Origin: JAFAXD01 sp963816775
GTDB lineage: Bacteria; Pseudomonadota; Alphaproteobacteria; Rhizobiales; Xanthobacteraceae
Direction: 5' to 3'
Length of the DNA: 64,000 nt
Assembly: GCA_963816775.1 (NCBI GenBank)
Contig: CAWFLX010000068.1
Coordinates: 1 to 64,000 of the forward strand
Made by a program: the position numbers and the translations under genes. Position 1 is the stretch's first letter. Each line of letters starts with the position of its first letter. Of the stretch, positions 52,833 through 61,302 are shown piece by piece. The notes beneath the pieces were generated by a model, which saw only the letters and a program-made list of their open reading frames with translations, was not told the origin of the DNA and ran no database searches.

Positions 52833-53405
52833 CTACATATGGGCCAAGTGTTTCTTGGTCTGTCGCAAAATGGTTGCGGACAGTTTCGGGTTTGTCACGA
52901 TCCGCGAAATTGTAATCGCCCCAATCATCGCCGACACCGCGACCAACGCCCGCTGCGTTGCAGTTTCATGGTTCGTCCGTCGATAATGTTGGGCGAAAAC
53001 ATCCACAAGCGTGAGAAATCCGGCGGTTGCGGCAGCCCGCGTCTTGTCGTCGCTCCGCGCCAGCTCGCTTCCGAGCCCAGCCAGCACGCAACCCTCCGAC
53101 AGATTGTCTCGGTGATCCTTCGAGAGGTACTCCGTCAAGATTGCTTCGAGTCCAGTCTTATCAAGGCCCGGGCACCTCGAGAGCCGGTTCTTCTCCCCAG
53201 CTGAGTCCATTGCTGCGGCGCAAGCTTCAGCGACCAGTTGGTCCTTTGAAGCAAAATGCCGGTAGAACCCGCCGTGGGTCAAACCGGCGGCCGCCATCAC
53301 CTCGTTGAGGCCGGTGTTGTTGATTCCTTTGCGGCGGAACTCCGCGGCCGCGGCCTTGACGATGCGCTGCCGCGTTTCAGCAGCTTCGAGCTTCGACTTC
53401 TTCAT
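52833..53405 (-). CDS. TetR/AcrR-family transcriptional regulator
   Basis: An N-terminal helix-turn-helix (TRQRIVKAAAAEFRRKGINN, LNEVMAAAGLTHGGFYRHFASK) and a C-terminal helical ligand domain; 190 residues. Its start is 15 bases from the stop of the RND permease gene on the same strand, so it is the last gene of the adaptor-permease-regulator operon and probably represses it. Ligand unknown; aromatic compounds are a reasonable guess given the O-demethylase. Confidence 0.92.
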   Translation of the reverse strand: MKKSKLEAAETRQRIVKAAAAEFRRKGINNTGLNEVMAAAGLTHGGFYRHFASKDQLVAEACAAAMDSAGEKNRLSRCPGLDKTGLEAILTEYLSKDHRDNLSEGCVLAGLGSELARSDDKTRAAATAGFLTLVDVFAQHYRRTNHETATQRALVAVSAMIGAITISRIVTNPKLSATILRQTKKHLAHM

Positions 53406-53420
53406 ATACGATTTAGCCCT

Positions 53421-56400
53421 TCAAACCACACCCTGGGACATCGTCTTTGATTTCGCGGCAACACGTTCCTTGCCGCCGATCCTGCGAACGAGCGTGTAAA
53501 AGACCGGGGTGAACAGGAGGCCAAACCCCGTCACGCCGAGCATGCCGGCGAATACCGCCGTGCCAAGTGATTGACGCATTTCGGATCCGGCACCGGTCGC
53601 GACCACGAGCGGGACAACGCCGAGGATGAACGCAAACGACGTCATCAGGATCGGACGCAGCCGCGTGCGCGCCGCACGCACCGACGCTTCTTCGGCGCTT
53701 GCACCTTGCTCCTGAGCCTGGCGCGCGAATTCAACGATCAGGATTGCGTTCTTGGCGGCGAGACCTACCAGAACAACAAAGCCAATCTGGGCCAGGACGT
53801 CGATCGACATATCGCGCAGCAATAGACCGGTGACCGACGCGAGCAGGCACATCGGCACGATCAACACCACAGCAAGCGGCAGCTTCCAGCTCTCGTATTG
53901 CGCGGCAAGCACCAGAAACACGAACAGGGCGGCGGCGCCGAATACGAGCATCGTTGGCGTTCCGCGCTGCTGCTGTTGAAAGGCAAGCTCGGTCCATTCG
54001 AAACCAATGCCCGGCGGCAATACCTCAAGCGCCAACTCCTCCATCCGGGCCAACGCCGAGCCGGTCGCAACGCCCGGCGCGGCGACGCCCATGACTTCGG
54101 CCGCCGGGAAGAGGTTGTAGCGCGGCACCCGATAGGCCGCCGTCTCGTGCCGCAGGCGAGCCACCGTGCCGATCGGCACCATTTCGCCCGCGGCATTGCG
54201 CGCCTTGAGCCGTCCGATGTCGCCGGCGTCGCGCCGGAAGCTGCCGTCGGCCTGGGCGATGACTTCGTAGGTTCTGCCGAGATAGTTGAAGTCGTTCACA
54301 TACTGCGAGCCGAGATAGACCTGCAACGTGGAGAACACGTCGGTCGGCGTGAGCCCGACCTTTTCAGCCTTCTCGCGATCGATATCGGCATAGATCGAGG
54401 GCGAGCGGGTACTGAACAGGGTAAAAACCCCGGCGAAGTCCGGATCTTTGTTCGCAGCCGCAACGAGCGCCTGCGCCGCCCGCGCAAGCGCCTCGGAACC
54501 GAGCCCGGTGCGGTCCTGCACCATCAGCTTGAAGCCGCCCGCGTTGCCGATGCCCTGCACCGGCGGCGGCGGGATGGTCAGCACATAGGCGTCCTGGATC
54601 ACCGAAAGCCGCTTGCGCAAGTCAGCGAGCACTGTCGTTGCGGTCACGCCCTTGAGCGAATGATTGTAGAGCGACGGCAGGCCCGAGAAGATCGTCCCGG
54701 CATTGGATGCCACCGTGAACGTGGTGGCATCGAGGCCCGCGAACGGTGCGACATGCTCGATGCCGGGCGTATTGAGGATGATGTCGATCGCTCGTTTGAC
54801 CACCGCCTCCGTCCGATCGAGCGTGGCGCCCGGCGGCAGCTGTACGACCGTGATGAGGTAGCCCTGGTCCTGCTCCGGGATGAAGCCGGTCGGCGCGCGC
54901 CAGAACTGAAAGCCGGCGAACCCGATCAGCAGCGCGTAGATCGCCAGCATGATGCCGACCACCCGCACCAGACGACCCGTCAGGCGACCGTAAGCATTCG
55001 ACAACCACTCGAAGCCGCGGTTGAAGGACTCGAATATGGCTCGACCAATTCGACCGATCCCTCCTGTCCGGGTGCTGTCGGCAGCCTGATGCGGTTTGAA
55101 AAGCACCGCACACAAAGCGGGGCTGAGTGTCAATGAGACGAAGCAGGAGATCACGGTCGAGGCCGCGATCGTGATGGCGAACTGGCGAAAGAACTCGCCC
55201 GAGATCCCCGACAAGAAGGCCGAGGGTACGAACACGGCGCAGAGCGTCAGCGCGATCGCAATGAGTGCGCCGCCGACCTCGTCCATCGTCTTGTATGCCG
55301 CCTCTTTGGGAGGCATCCCAAGCTCAAGATTGCGCTCAACGTTCTCGACCACGACGATCGCGTCGTCGACGACGATCCCCACCGCAAGCACCAGTCCGAA
55401 CAGCGACAGGTTGTTGAGCGATATGCCGAGCGCGTACAGCACCGAGAACGTGCCGATGAGCGAGACCGGAATCGCAATGACCGGGATGATCGCCGCGCGC
55501 CACCGTTGCAAGAAAAGGAACACGACCCCGACCACCAGCAAGATAGCGACGAATATGGTGCTAATGACCTCCTTGACCGACTTGCCGACGAAAATCGTCG
55601 GATCGTAGATGATCGTGTAAGCAAGGCCGGGCGGGAAATCCTTCGCCAGGGTCTGCATCGTCGACAGGACCTCGTGCTCCACCTCCAACGAGTTCGCTCC
55701 CGGCTGCGCGAAGATGAGCAGCGGCAGTCCCGGACCGCGGTCCGTGAAAGCGGTCGATCCGTAATCCGCGGCGCCGATCTCGACGCGTCCGACGTCGCGC
55801 AGGCGCGTCACCCGTCCCTGGGCGTCGGATTTGAGAACGATGTCGGCAAATTGCTGCGGTGTTGACAGGCGACCGAGCGTCTGCACGTTGATCTGATAGG
55901 CTTCGCGCGAGGGCACCGGCGGCTGATTGAGGATGCCGGCCGAGACCTGAATGTTCTGCGCGCGCAGCGCCGCCAGCACTTCGCCCGCGCTGATGTTGTT
56001 GGCCGCGACCTTGTCCGGATCGAGCCAGATACGCATCGCGTAATCGCGTGCGCCGAACAGCTGAACGTCGCCCACGCCGGGCAGACGCGCCAGCGTGTCC
56101 TTAACATGCAGCGTCGCGTAGTTTGACATGTAAAGATCGTCGCGCGAGCTGTCGGGCGACATGAGATGGACGGCAAGCAGGATGTTAGGCGTCGCTTTTC
56201 TGACCTGCACGCCTAAGCGCTGGACGTCTTCGGGCAGGCGCGGCAGCGTATCCTGAACGCGGTTCTGGGTGAGCATCTGCGCGACGTTCAAGTCGGTTCC
56301 GATCCGAAACGTCACGGTAATGGTGAGCTTGCCGTCGCCGGTCGACTGGCTGCTCAGGTAAAGCATGTTCTCAACGCCGTTGATCTGTTGCTCGAGCGGC

Positions 56401-56594
56401 GTTGCCACCGTCCGCGCCACGGTGTCGGCGGACGCGCCAGGATAGACTGTTGTGATCTGTACGGTGGGCGGCACGATCTCCGGATATTGCGCGACCGGCA
56501 GGATCGCCAGCGCGCCAAGACCAATCAACGTCACGAAGACGCTGAGGACCGTCGCCAGGATGGGCCGGTCAATGAAGATGTGGGACAGGCGCAT
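53421..56594 (-). CDS. RND multidrug efflux permease (HAE1/AcrB type)
   Basis: Inner-membrane proton-driven pump of 1057 residues. It opens SHIFIDRPILATVLSVFVTL, has the paired Asp of the proton relay in VLAVGIVVDDAIVVVENVER near residue 407, FIPEQDQGYLI in the porter region and NAILIVEFARQAQEQG near residue 960. Two sets of six helices and two large periplasmic loops are as in AcrB. It follows the adaptor gene after 15 bases. No outer-membrane TolC-type partner is in the operon. Confidence 0.95.
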   Translation of the reverse strand: MRLSHIFIDRPILATVLSVFVTLIGLGALAILPVAQYPEIVPPTVQITTVYPGASADTVARTVATPLEQQINGVENMLYLSSQSTGDGKLTITVTFRIGTDLNVAQMLTQNRVQDTLPRLPEDVQRLGVQVRKATPNILLAVHLMSPDSSRDDLYMSNYATLHVKDTLARLPGVGDVQLFGARDYAMRIWLDPDKVAANNISAGEVLAALRAQNIQVSAGILNQPPVPSREAYQINVQTLGRLSTPQQFADIVLKSDAQGRVTRLRDVGRVEIGAADYGSTAFTDRGPGLPLLIFAQPGANSLEVEHEVLSTMQTLAKDFPPGLAYTIIYDPTIFVGKSVKEVISTIFVAILLVVGVVFLFLQRWRAAIIPVIAIPVSLIGTFSVLYALGISLNNLSLFGLVLAVGIVVDDAIVVVENVERNLELGMPPKEAAYKTMDEVGGALIAIALTLCAVFVPSAFLSGISGEFFRQFAITIAASTVISCFVSLTLSPALCAVLFKPHQAADSTRTGGIGRIGRAIFESFNRGFEWLSNAYGRLTGRLVRVVGIMLAIYALLIGFAGFQFWRAPTGFIPEQDQGYLITVVQLPPGATLDRTEAVVKRAIDIILNTPGIEHVAPFAGLDATTFTVASNAGTIFSGLPSLYNHSLKGVTATTVLADLRKRLSVIQDAYVLTIPPPPVQGIGNAGGFKLMVQDRTGLGSEALARAAQALVAAANKDPDFAGVFTLFSTRSPSIYADIDREKAEKVGLTPTDVFSTLQVYLGSQYVNDFNYLGRTYEVIAQADGSFRRDAGDIGRLKARNAAGEMVPIGTVARLRHETAAYRVPRYNLFPAAEVMGVAAPGVATGSALARMEELALEVLPPGIGFEWTELAFQQQQRGTPTMLVFGAAALFVFLVLAAQYESWKLPLAVVLIVPMCLLASVTGLLLRDMSIDVLAQIGFVVLVGLAAKNAILIVEFARQAQEQGASAEEASVRAARTRLRPILMTSFAFILGVVPLVVATGAGSEMRQSLGTAVFAGMLGVTGFGLLFTPVFYTLVRRIGGKERVAAKSKTMSQGVV

Positions 56595-56609
56595 GTTGAG
56601 GCTCCCGTC

Positions 56610-57764
56610 CTAACGTTGGCCGTCCGCGCTCGCGTCGTATTGAATCGCGCCTTCCTGCGCGTCGACCTTGCTGCCTGGCATTGCGTGCACCAACCCCTCG
56701 ATGATCACACGGTCCTCCGGGCCAAGACCTGACCGGATGACCCGCAAGCCACCTCGCAGATCACCGGTCTCAACAGGCGCCGGCACGACCTTGCTGTCGG
56801 CGGAGACCGTCATAACCATGTGCTGTGATTGATCGAGCACTACGGCGGCGTCGGGCACCAGGACAGTCGGCGCGGGCGCGGCGATCGCAACGCGAATCCG
56901 CGCGAACTCGCCCGGTACCAGGAAAAGATCCGAATTGGGGACCGTGGCACGAGCATGGATCGTACCGCTCGAACGATTGAGGCTGTTGTCAACGAAGTCG
57001 AGCGTGCCGGTGCGCGCAAACCGGTTTTCATCGCCGAGACTGATCGCAATCTCGTTGGCAAGCGGACCTGGCAAACGCGCGCGTTCACGCGCAAAGGTCA
57101 AGTAGTCGGATTCGCTCATGTCAAAGTCGAGATAGATCGGATCGAGCGACACGAGGGTGGTCAGCAGGGTTGACGGGCTGCTGCCAGCACGGCTGCCGGC
57201 AATGAGACTGCCGATCGAGACCAGACGCGCGCCGATACGGCCGGTGAACGGCGCGGTAATGCGGGTATACTCAAGATCCAGCTGAGCGTCGCGAATCTGT
57301 GCCTTGGCGTCGTCGATCGCTGCCTGTGCAGAGTTCTGCTCAGCGGTGCGCTGGTCGACCGTCTCGGGGGTTGCGAAACTGCTGCGCTGGAGCGACTGCG
57401 CGCGGCCAAGCTCGCTGGTTGCGAGCGCCAAGCGCGCAGATGCGGTCTGCAACAGGGCGTTCGCCCGGGCGAGCTTGATCTCATAGGGGCGCGGGTCGAT
57501 GACGAACAACAGATCGCCCTCTTTGACAATCTGCCCGTCCTGAAAATGGATCTCGGTCAGCGTGCCGCCAACCTGCGGGCGCAATTCGACCCGGTTGATC
57601 GCGGAAAATTGGCCGAGTAAGCCGATGCGCGTGTCGACGTCGCGAACCAACGGCTTGCTCACTGTGACCTGAGGGAGCGGCACCGTCGAGGTCGCGCGCC
57701 CGCCTTGGTGGTATGAGAAGCCAATCCAGGTGAGTGCTGCGACCGCCAGTCCGACGCCGGCCAC
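56610..57764 (-). CDS. RND efflux periplasmic adaptor (AcrA/MexA type)
   Basis: One N-terminal hydrophobic helix (VGLAVAALTWIGFSY), then the hairpin, lipoyl-like and beta-barrel domains: RVELRPQVGGTLTEIHFQDGQIVKEGDLLF, EYTRITAPFTGRIGARLV and VLVPDAAVVLDQSQHMVM. 384 residues. It starts at GTG with no convincing ribosome-binding site. The frame stays open upstream with reasonable sequence but no ATG, GTG or TTG, so the true start may be non-standard or lie beyond a sequence error. It is the first gene of the pump operon. Confidence 0.88.
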   Translation of the reverse strand: MAGVGLAVAALTWIGFSYHQGGRATSTVPLPQVTVSKPLVRDVDTRIGLLGQFSAINRVELRPQVGGTLTEIHFQDGQIVKEGDLLFVIDPRPYEIKLARANALLQTASARLALATSELGRAQSLQRSSFATPETVDQRTAEQNSAQAAIDDAKAQIRDAQLDLEYTRITAPFTGRIGARLVSIGSLIAGSRAGSSPSTLLTTLVSLDPIYLDFDMSESDYLTFARERARLPGPLANEIAISLGDENRFARTGTLDFVDNSLNRSSGTIHARATVPNSDLFLVPGEFARIRVAIAAPAPTVLVPDAAVVLDQSQHMVMTVSADSKVVPAPVETGDLRGGLRVIRSGLGPEDRVIIEGLVHAMPGSKVDAQEGAIQYDASADGQR

Positions 57765-58230
57765 AAGCCAGGGCCAGGCCTTTAAGCGTGCAACACGAGG
57801 ATGTCGCGATTCGTCGACCCAACCCAGTTGGTATCGGTCCTGTCGCGGCCTTGCCGGTCCCCGACAACTTGGTCGCCCTGTTTGGCGAAAAAGCGGCTTC
57901 GAATACTTTGATCAGTAGACGCCTTCGTTCCACCGTCGTCCTCAGAGTCCTCGCGGGCAAAATGAGCGCCACCGAGTTGATCGAGAAAATGATCGCGCAT
58001 CGGCCCGGCGCCCATGTGGTAAGATGATGATCAACATCTAACTTCAGTGGAGGATGATGGCCGGCATATAAAAGGTCAATAGCATTCCCGATCACAGATG
58101 CGAGTACAGGCGTACGTCGCCATCCCGCCGGCGCGCGCCTGCATCGTTCTGCACTCAGATGCATTTGAAGGGAAGCGCCGGTGAGAATCAAAAAGCCTGC
58201 AAAACCTCAACGAAATCCCAGTTTTTTTGC
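57765..58230. other. Gap with no supported gene, upstream of the pump operon
   Basis: This 466-base stretch between the adaptor start and the second tRNA fragment probably holds the promoter and operator of the pump operon. No gene with a ribosome-binding site or recognisable product is seen on either strand, and no clear palindromic operator stands out. Confidence 0.4.
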
Positions 58231-58281
58231 TGGTGCTGCGGGAGAGGATTGAACTCTCGACCTCTCCCTTACCAAGGGAGT
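58231..58281 (-). repeat. tRNA-Thr(GGT) 3' fragment: attachment site at the left end of the integrative element
   Basis: On the minus strand this is the anticodon-stem to CCA part of a tRNA: ACTCCCTTGGTAAGGGAG (anticodon GGT), variable region, T arm GAGAGTTCAATCCTCTC and CCGCAGCACCA. The D arm and 5' acceptor strand are absent. The integrase stop is 41 bases away. Integrases of this type commonly recombine in the anticodon-to-3' end of tRNA genes, leaving just such a fragment. Confidence 0.85.
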
Positions 58282-58294
58282 GGTCACCCTCAGC

Positions 58295-58311
58295 AACTTC
58301 AACAGGTTAGC
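58295..58311. repeat. 17-base direct repeat, left copy
   Basis: AACTTCAACAGGTTAGC; it recurs with one change at 59637-59653. The two copies bracket the int-xis module. They may be arm-type integrase or excisionase binding sites. Confidence 0.55.
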
Positions 58312-58321
58312 TCGCATCTTT

Positions 58322-59326
58322 TTATACATCCACGACGCGTCCACGTTTTGGTGCGGGCAGACCAACCGCGCGGCGCGCTTCGGCTGTCGGCTCGCTGTGC
58401 GAGTAACGCTCGACTGACTTTAGGTCCGACCAGGCGCCAGTGCGGGCGAGTCCGAGGGCGTCGAGCCCGCCATAGAGACGCATCCACGTCGCATAATTGT
58501 GCCGAAACACGTGGAAGGCTGTTCGGCGCGGAAGGACCACTTCGGAGGCTCGGCAGGCGGCGGCAAGCTGGTCCATCAACCATCCGCCCTTGTGAAATCG
58601 GAATAGACGCCCCTGGCGATCAAGTCCGCGCGGATGTTTTGCCAGAGCCGTGACCACGGTCGGCGGCAGATACACCGCCCGCGGCGCGCCAGTCTTCGTC
58701 TCGGGCACGTAAGCAAACTCCCGCGATAGATCGAGTTGGTCGCATTGCAGGCCGAGCGCTTCGCTCAAGCGCAGGCCCGTGTAGTTGAGCAGCGTGCAGA
58801 AAATGCCGAATTCAGGATCGATCGCGGTCGCGGCGCCGAGCAACGCAAACGTCGCGTCGGGCTTGAGCCAAAACGTCCGCTGATTCCCATAGGCGCCCTT
58901 TGGGCGCTTGATCTTCCGATCGATTCCGACGTGTTTGAGAATTGCCGAAACCGGCGTGTAGACCTGCCGGTTGCGCGTGGATGCTTCTGCATCGGGGTAG
59001 AGCTGGTTAGCGAGCGTGTCGATCGCGACTTGATCAATCGTCTCTAGCGGCCGCGCGCCCCAGGACTTCAAGATCGGCTCAATAAAGCTGCGCTCGCCAC
59101 CAGCCTGCATATAGGCCACGGCCGCGCTCAGGAAGGTTGCTTTAGCCGGCTCTGTCGATCGGTGAAATTCACCACGTTCGGCTTGTCGCTTCCACGTCGC
59201 GAGAATCGTTGCGGCCGCGCGCCGGTCAGTAGTTCCCGTGCTGTGATCCAAAGCGATCCCGAGATATTTTCCCCGGATGTACCAATTGACGGTCTTGCCG
59301 TCGCGCGGTGGGACGAGTTTCCACAT
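58322..59326 (-). CDS. int: Tyrosine recombinase (integrase)
   Basis: 334 residues. The catalytic set of tyrosine recombinases is present: Arg in YTGLRLSEALG near residue 186, Lys in PETKTGAPR, HxxR in HVFRHNYATW near residue 275 and the nucleophile Tyr in VERYSHSEP near residue 309. The N-terminal half holds a core-binding SAM-like domain (FLSAAVAYMQAGGERSFI). It is placed directly beside the tRNA-Thr fragment, as expected for the enzyme that made it. The gene overlaps the upstream excisionase-like gene by 199 bases. Confidence 0.95.
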   Translation of the reverse strand: MWKLVPPRDGKTVNWYIRGKYLGIALDHSTGTTDRRAAATILATWKRQAERGEFHRSTEPAKATFLSAAVAYMQAGGERSFIEPILKSWGARPLETIDQVAIDTLANQLYPDAEASTRNRQVYTPVSAILKHVGIDRKIKRPKGAYGNQRTFWLKPDATFALLGAATAIDPEFGIFCTLLNYTGLRLSEALGLQCDQLDLSREFAYVPETKTGAPRAVYLPPTVVTALAKHPRGLDRQGRLFRFHKGGWLMDQLAAACRASEVVLPRRTAFHVFRHNYATWMRLYGGLDALGLARTGAWSDLKSVERYSHSEPTAEARRAVGLPAPKRGRVVDV

Positions 59327-59484
59327 GGCAACGCCTCGATCAGACGACTCACATCTTCATCGGTGAATAGCTTTGTGCGACCCGCGGTCCGATAGTAGGG
59401 GTGGTCGCGAAGGAAATCCTGCAACCATCTGCGACTTTTCCGCAGCTTTCCGGCGACTTCATCCATGGTGTGAAGCGCAGTCAT
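59128..59484 (-). CDS. Excisionase-like helix-turn-helix protein, 118 residues
   Basis: MTALHTMDEVAGKLRKSRRWLQDFL begins a MerR/Xis-type winged helix (YRTAGRTKLFTDEDVSRLIEAL), the usual fold of recombination directionality factors. The last 66 residues are encoded in a region that also codes for the integrase N-terminus in another frame. The tail (SLWITARELL, SDKPNVVNF) resembles tails I recall in rhizobial phage-type excisionases, so the overlap is probably real. It acts with the integrase in excision. Confidence 0.7.
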   Translation of the reverse strand: MTALHTMDEVAGKLRKSRRWLQDFLRDHPYYRTAGRTKLFTDEDVSRLIEALPCGNSSHRATARPSIGTSGENISGSLWITARELLTGARPQRFSRRGSDKPNVVNFTDRQSRLKQPS

Positions 59485-59636
59485 GTGACTCGCCCCCCTG
59501 GCGCCGCCCTCAGACGCAGATGGTCCGCCAGCGCGTTTTGGATGTCTTGCTCTGGACGGCGGCGCATTAGGGCACCACGGGTCTAACGATCTGGGTGAAA
59601 TACCCGACGCACTCGACGCGCCCAACATACTCAAGT

Positions 59637-59653
59637 AACTTCAATAGGTTAGC
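59637..59653. repeat. 17-base direct repeat, right copy
   Basis: AACTTCAATAGGTTAGC; partner of 58295-58311 with one substitution. Found just upstream of the excisionase-like gene. Confidence 0.55.
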
Positions 59654-59781
59654 AGAAGCGCCGCCGCGGCGCAGGGGCGTCGGGTGAAACTCGGGCAAAG
59701 CGAAAAAAATCGTTAGAAAACAACGCCCCGTGTCGCATGTGTCGCGTGCGTCGGATGTGTCGAGGATAATTCGCTTATACA

Positions 59782-61302
59782 TCACGCATGTTCCCAGGCC
59801 GCGGCCTCGGGCCAAGACTGCGGGCCGTGCTTTTTGTTAAACCGTGCCCGCAGTTCGGCCAGTGGTGGGAACGTGATGCCGCGCTGGTCGTGCCCCCTCC
59901 ATGGTGTGCACCCCCAATCCTCTTTGAGATGGCGTCCTACCACGGTAGACGCGGTGTGCTTCAAATCCGGGACAAGGTTGCGGGCGGCGACATAGAAACC
60001 CTTGTTGTCCGCCTCACCGGACGTGACGGCGACGTTTGGAAAGGTCAAGTTGGCGCACGGAAGCTGACCATCGCGAGCGAGATGCTCAACCAACAGATCT
60101 ATACCTCGCCGACTGTGTGCCTTCTGTTCAGCGAGGGCCTCCGTCTGAGGGACCTGCCTGACATTAAAATCCGAGAGATCTCGTTCCTGCAGAAGAAACA
60201 GTAGCGCAGCGCGGCCGCCGTCTTTCATCTGACGGGTAATCGCCGAAAAGTAGTCGGAATCCTGCATTCGGGCATCGGAGACGTTGAGGACGAAATATCG
60301 TCTTGCTTCGGCACCCGCTGGAATAACCCAGTCGCTGTTGGACGACATCAGCAGGTGGATGCAGTTCCGCACCGGGAAGGAATCAACACCCTTGGGTTCG
60401 ACCAAAAAGGTCCCCTCAGTGATTAGCGCCTTGAGCGCGCCCTCGTGACTCCGATTGCCTGCAAAAAATGCCTCATCGGCGTATAAAACCGAACACTGCT
60501 GTAGATGTGAGTTGAAGTGTCCGACGAGATGCTGTGCGTGGACTACGTGCCGGAAGTGGGGCCCGAATAGATAGCCAAACTCCTTCGCAGCAACTCCTTT
60601 GCCAACACCCTCCTTACCGCGCATAACCACTGCGACCTCCCCCGGTTTGCCGGGATTTTGGACCGCGTAGGCCATCCAATTGAGCAGGTATTCGTAATAT
60701 CCGTCATCTCCGCCGCAGACGTTTTCCTTTAGATGAGTGAGATATCGATCGCATGCGCCTTCCTTGGCTTCACAAGCAAAGCCTGACCACAAATTGAACA
60801 TGTTCGCCGTGGTACCCCCGGGCGCATAAACAACGCCGTCATACTGGCGGCGATCCTTGTGCTCGACCCACCACTTACCGATGCCGATCTCACGTGGGAA
60901 ACCCTTTGCATCTAGGCGGATCTTCTTCCGTTTAAGGTGAAATGAGTTGAAGTCTTGGATGGTCGAGAATACTGGCACCTTGCAGCCGTCAGAGACCGGG
61001 CTTTCCTCCATTGACATGATCCGCGTCTTGCCGCCGATCTTCACCACCGCATAGTCGGCGTTCATCGCCAAGAGATCGGCATCCTCCGATGGCTTGTTCT
61101 CGTGTGGGCCGCCTTGGACGCCGGATAAAGTGTGATTGGTTTGATTATTACGGGCGTTTTGCCGGTTATTTGACCGCTGGTCGGCAGAATCATGCGATCG
61201 ATTCAGCTCCTCATAGTTTGTTTGTTCAAATACTGTGCCATTCTTTGGCGAAATAATCGTTTCAGTGAACGCTTCTGGATATTCTTTGGTCTGAAAATTC
61301 AT
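59782..61302 (-). CDS. Phage/plasmid primase-helicase (DUF5906 type)
   Basis: 506-residue replication protein. An N-terminal low-complexity Asn/Gln-rich linker (residues 1-75) is followed by a region with IRLDAKGFPREIGIGKWWVEH and a superfamily 3-type helicase core: Walker A MRGKEGVGKGVAAK near residue 230, Walker B SVLYADEAFF near residue 271 and the sensor HLLMSSNSDWVIP near residue 315. It matches DUF5906 proteins of phages and satellites. The start overlaps the primase stop as ATGA, so the two are translated together. GC is lower than in the core genome. Confidence 0.9.
   Translation of the reverse strand: MNFQTKEYPEAFTETIISPKNGTVFEQTNYEELNRSHDSADQRSNNRQNARNNQTNHTLSGVQGGPHENKPSEDADLLAMNADYAVVKIGGKTRIMSMEESPVSDGCKVPVFSTIQDFNSFHLKRKKIRLDAKGFPREIGIGKWWVEHKDRRQYDGVVYAPGGTTANMFNLWSGFACEAKEGACDRYLTHLKENVCGGDDGYYEYLLNWMAYAVQNPGKPGEVAVVMRGKEGVGKGVAAKEFGYLFGPHFRHVVHAQHLVGHFNSHLQQCSVLYADEAFFAGNRSHEGALKALITEGTFLVEPKGVDSFPVRNCIHLLMSSNSDWVIPAGAEARRYFVLNVSDARMQDSDYFSAITRQMKDGGRAALLFLLQERDLSDFNVRQVPQTEALAEQKAHSRRGIDLLVEHLARDGQLPCANLTFPNVAVTSGEADNKGFYVAARNLVPDLKHTASTVVGRHLKEDWGCTPWRGHDQRGITFPPLAELRARFNKKHGPQSWPEAAAWEHA

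Noticed and set aside
58231..58305. A complete tRNA-Thr gene
   Set aside because: The D arm and 5' acceptor strand are missing to the right of 58281, so only the 3' part is present.
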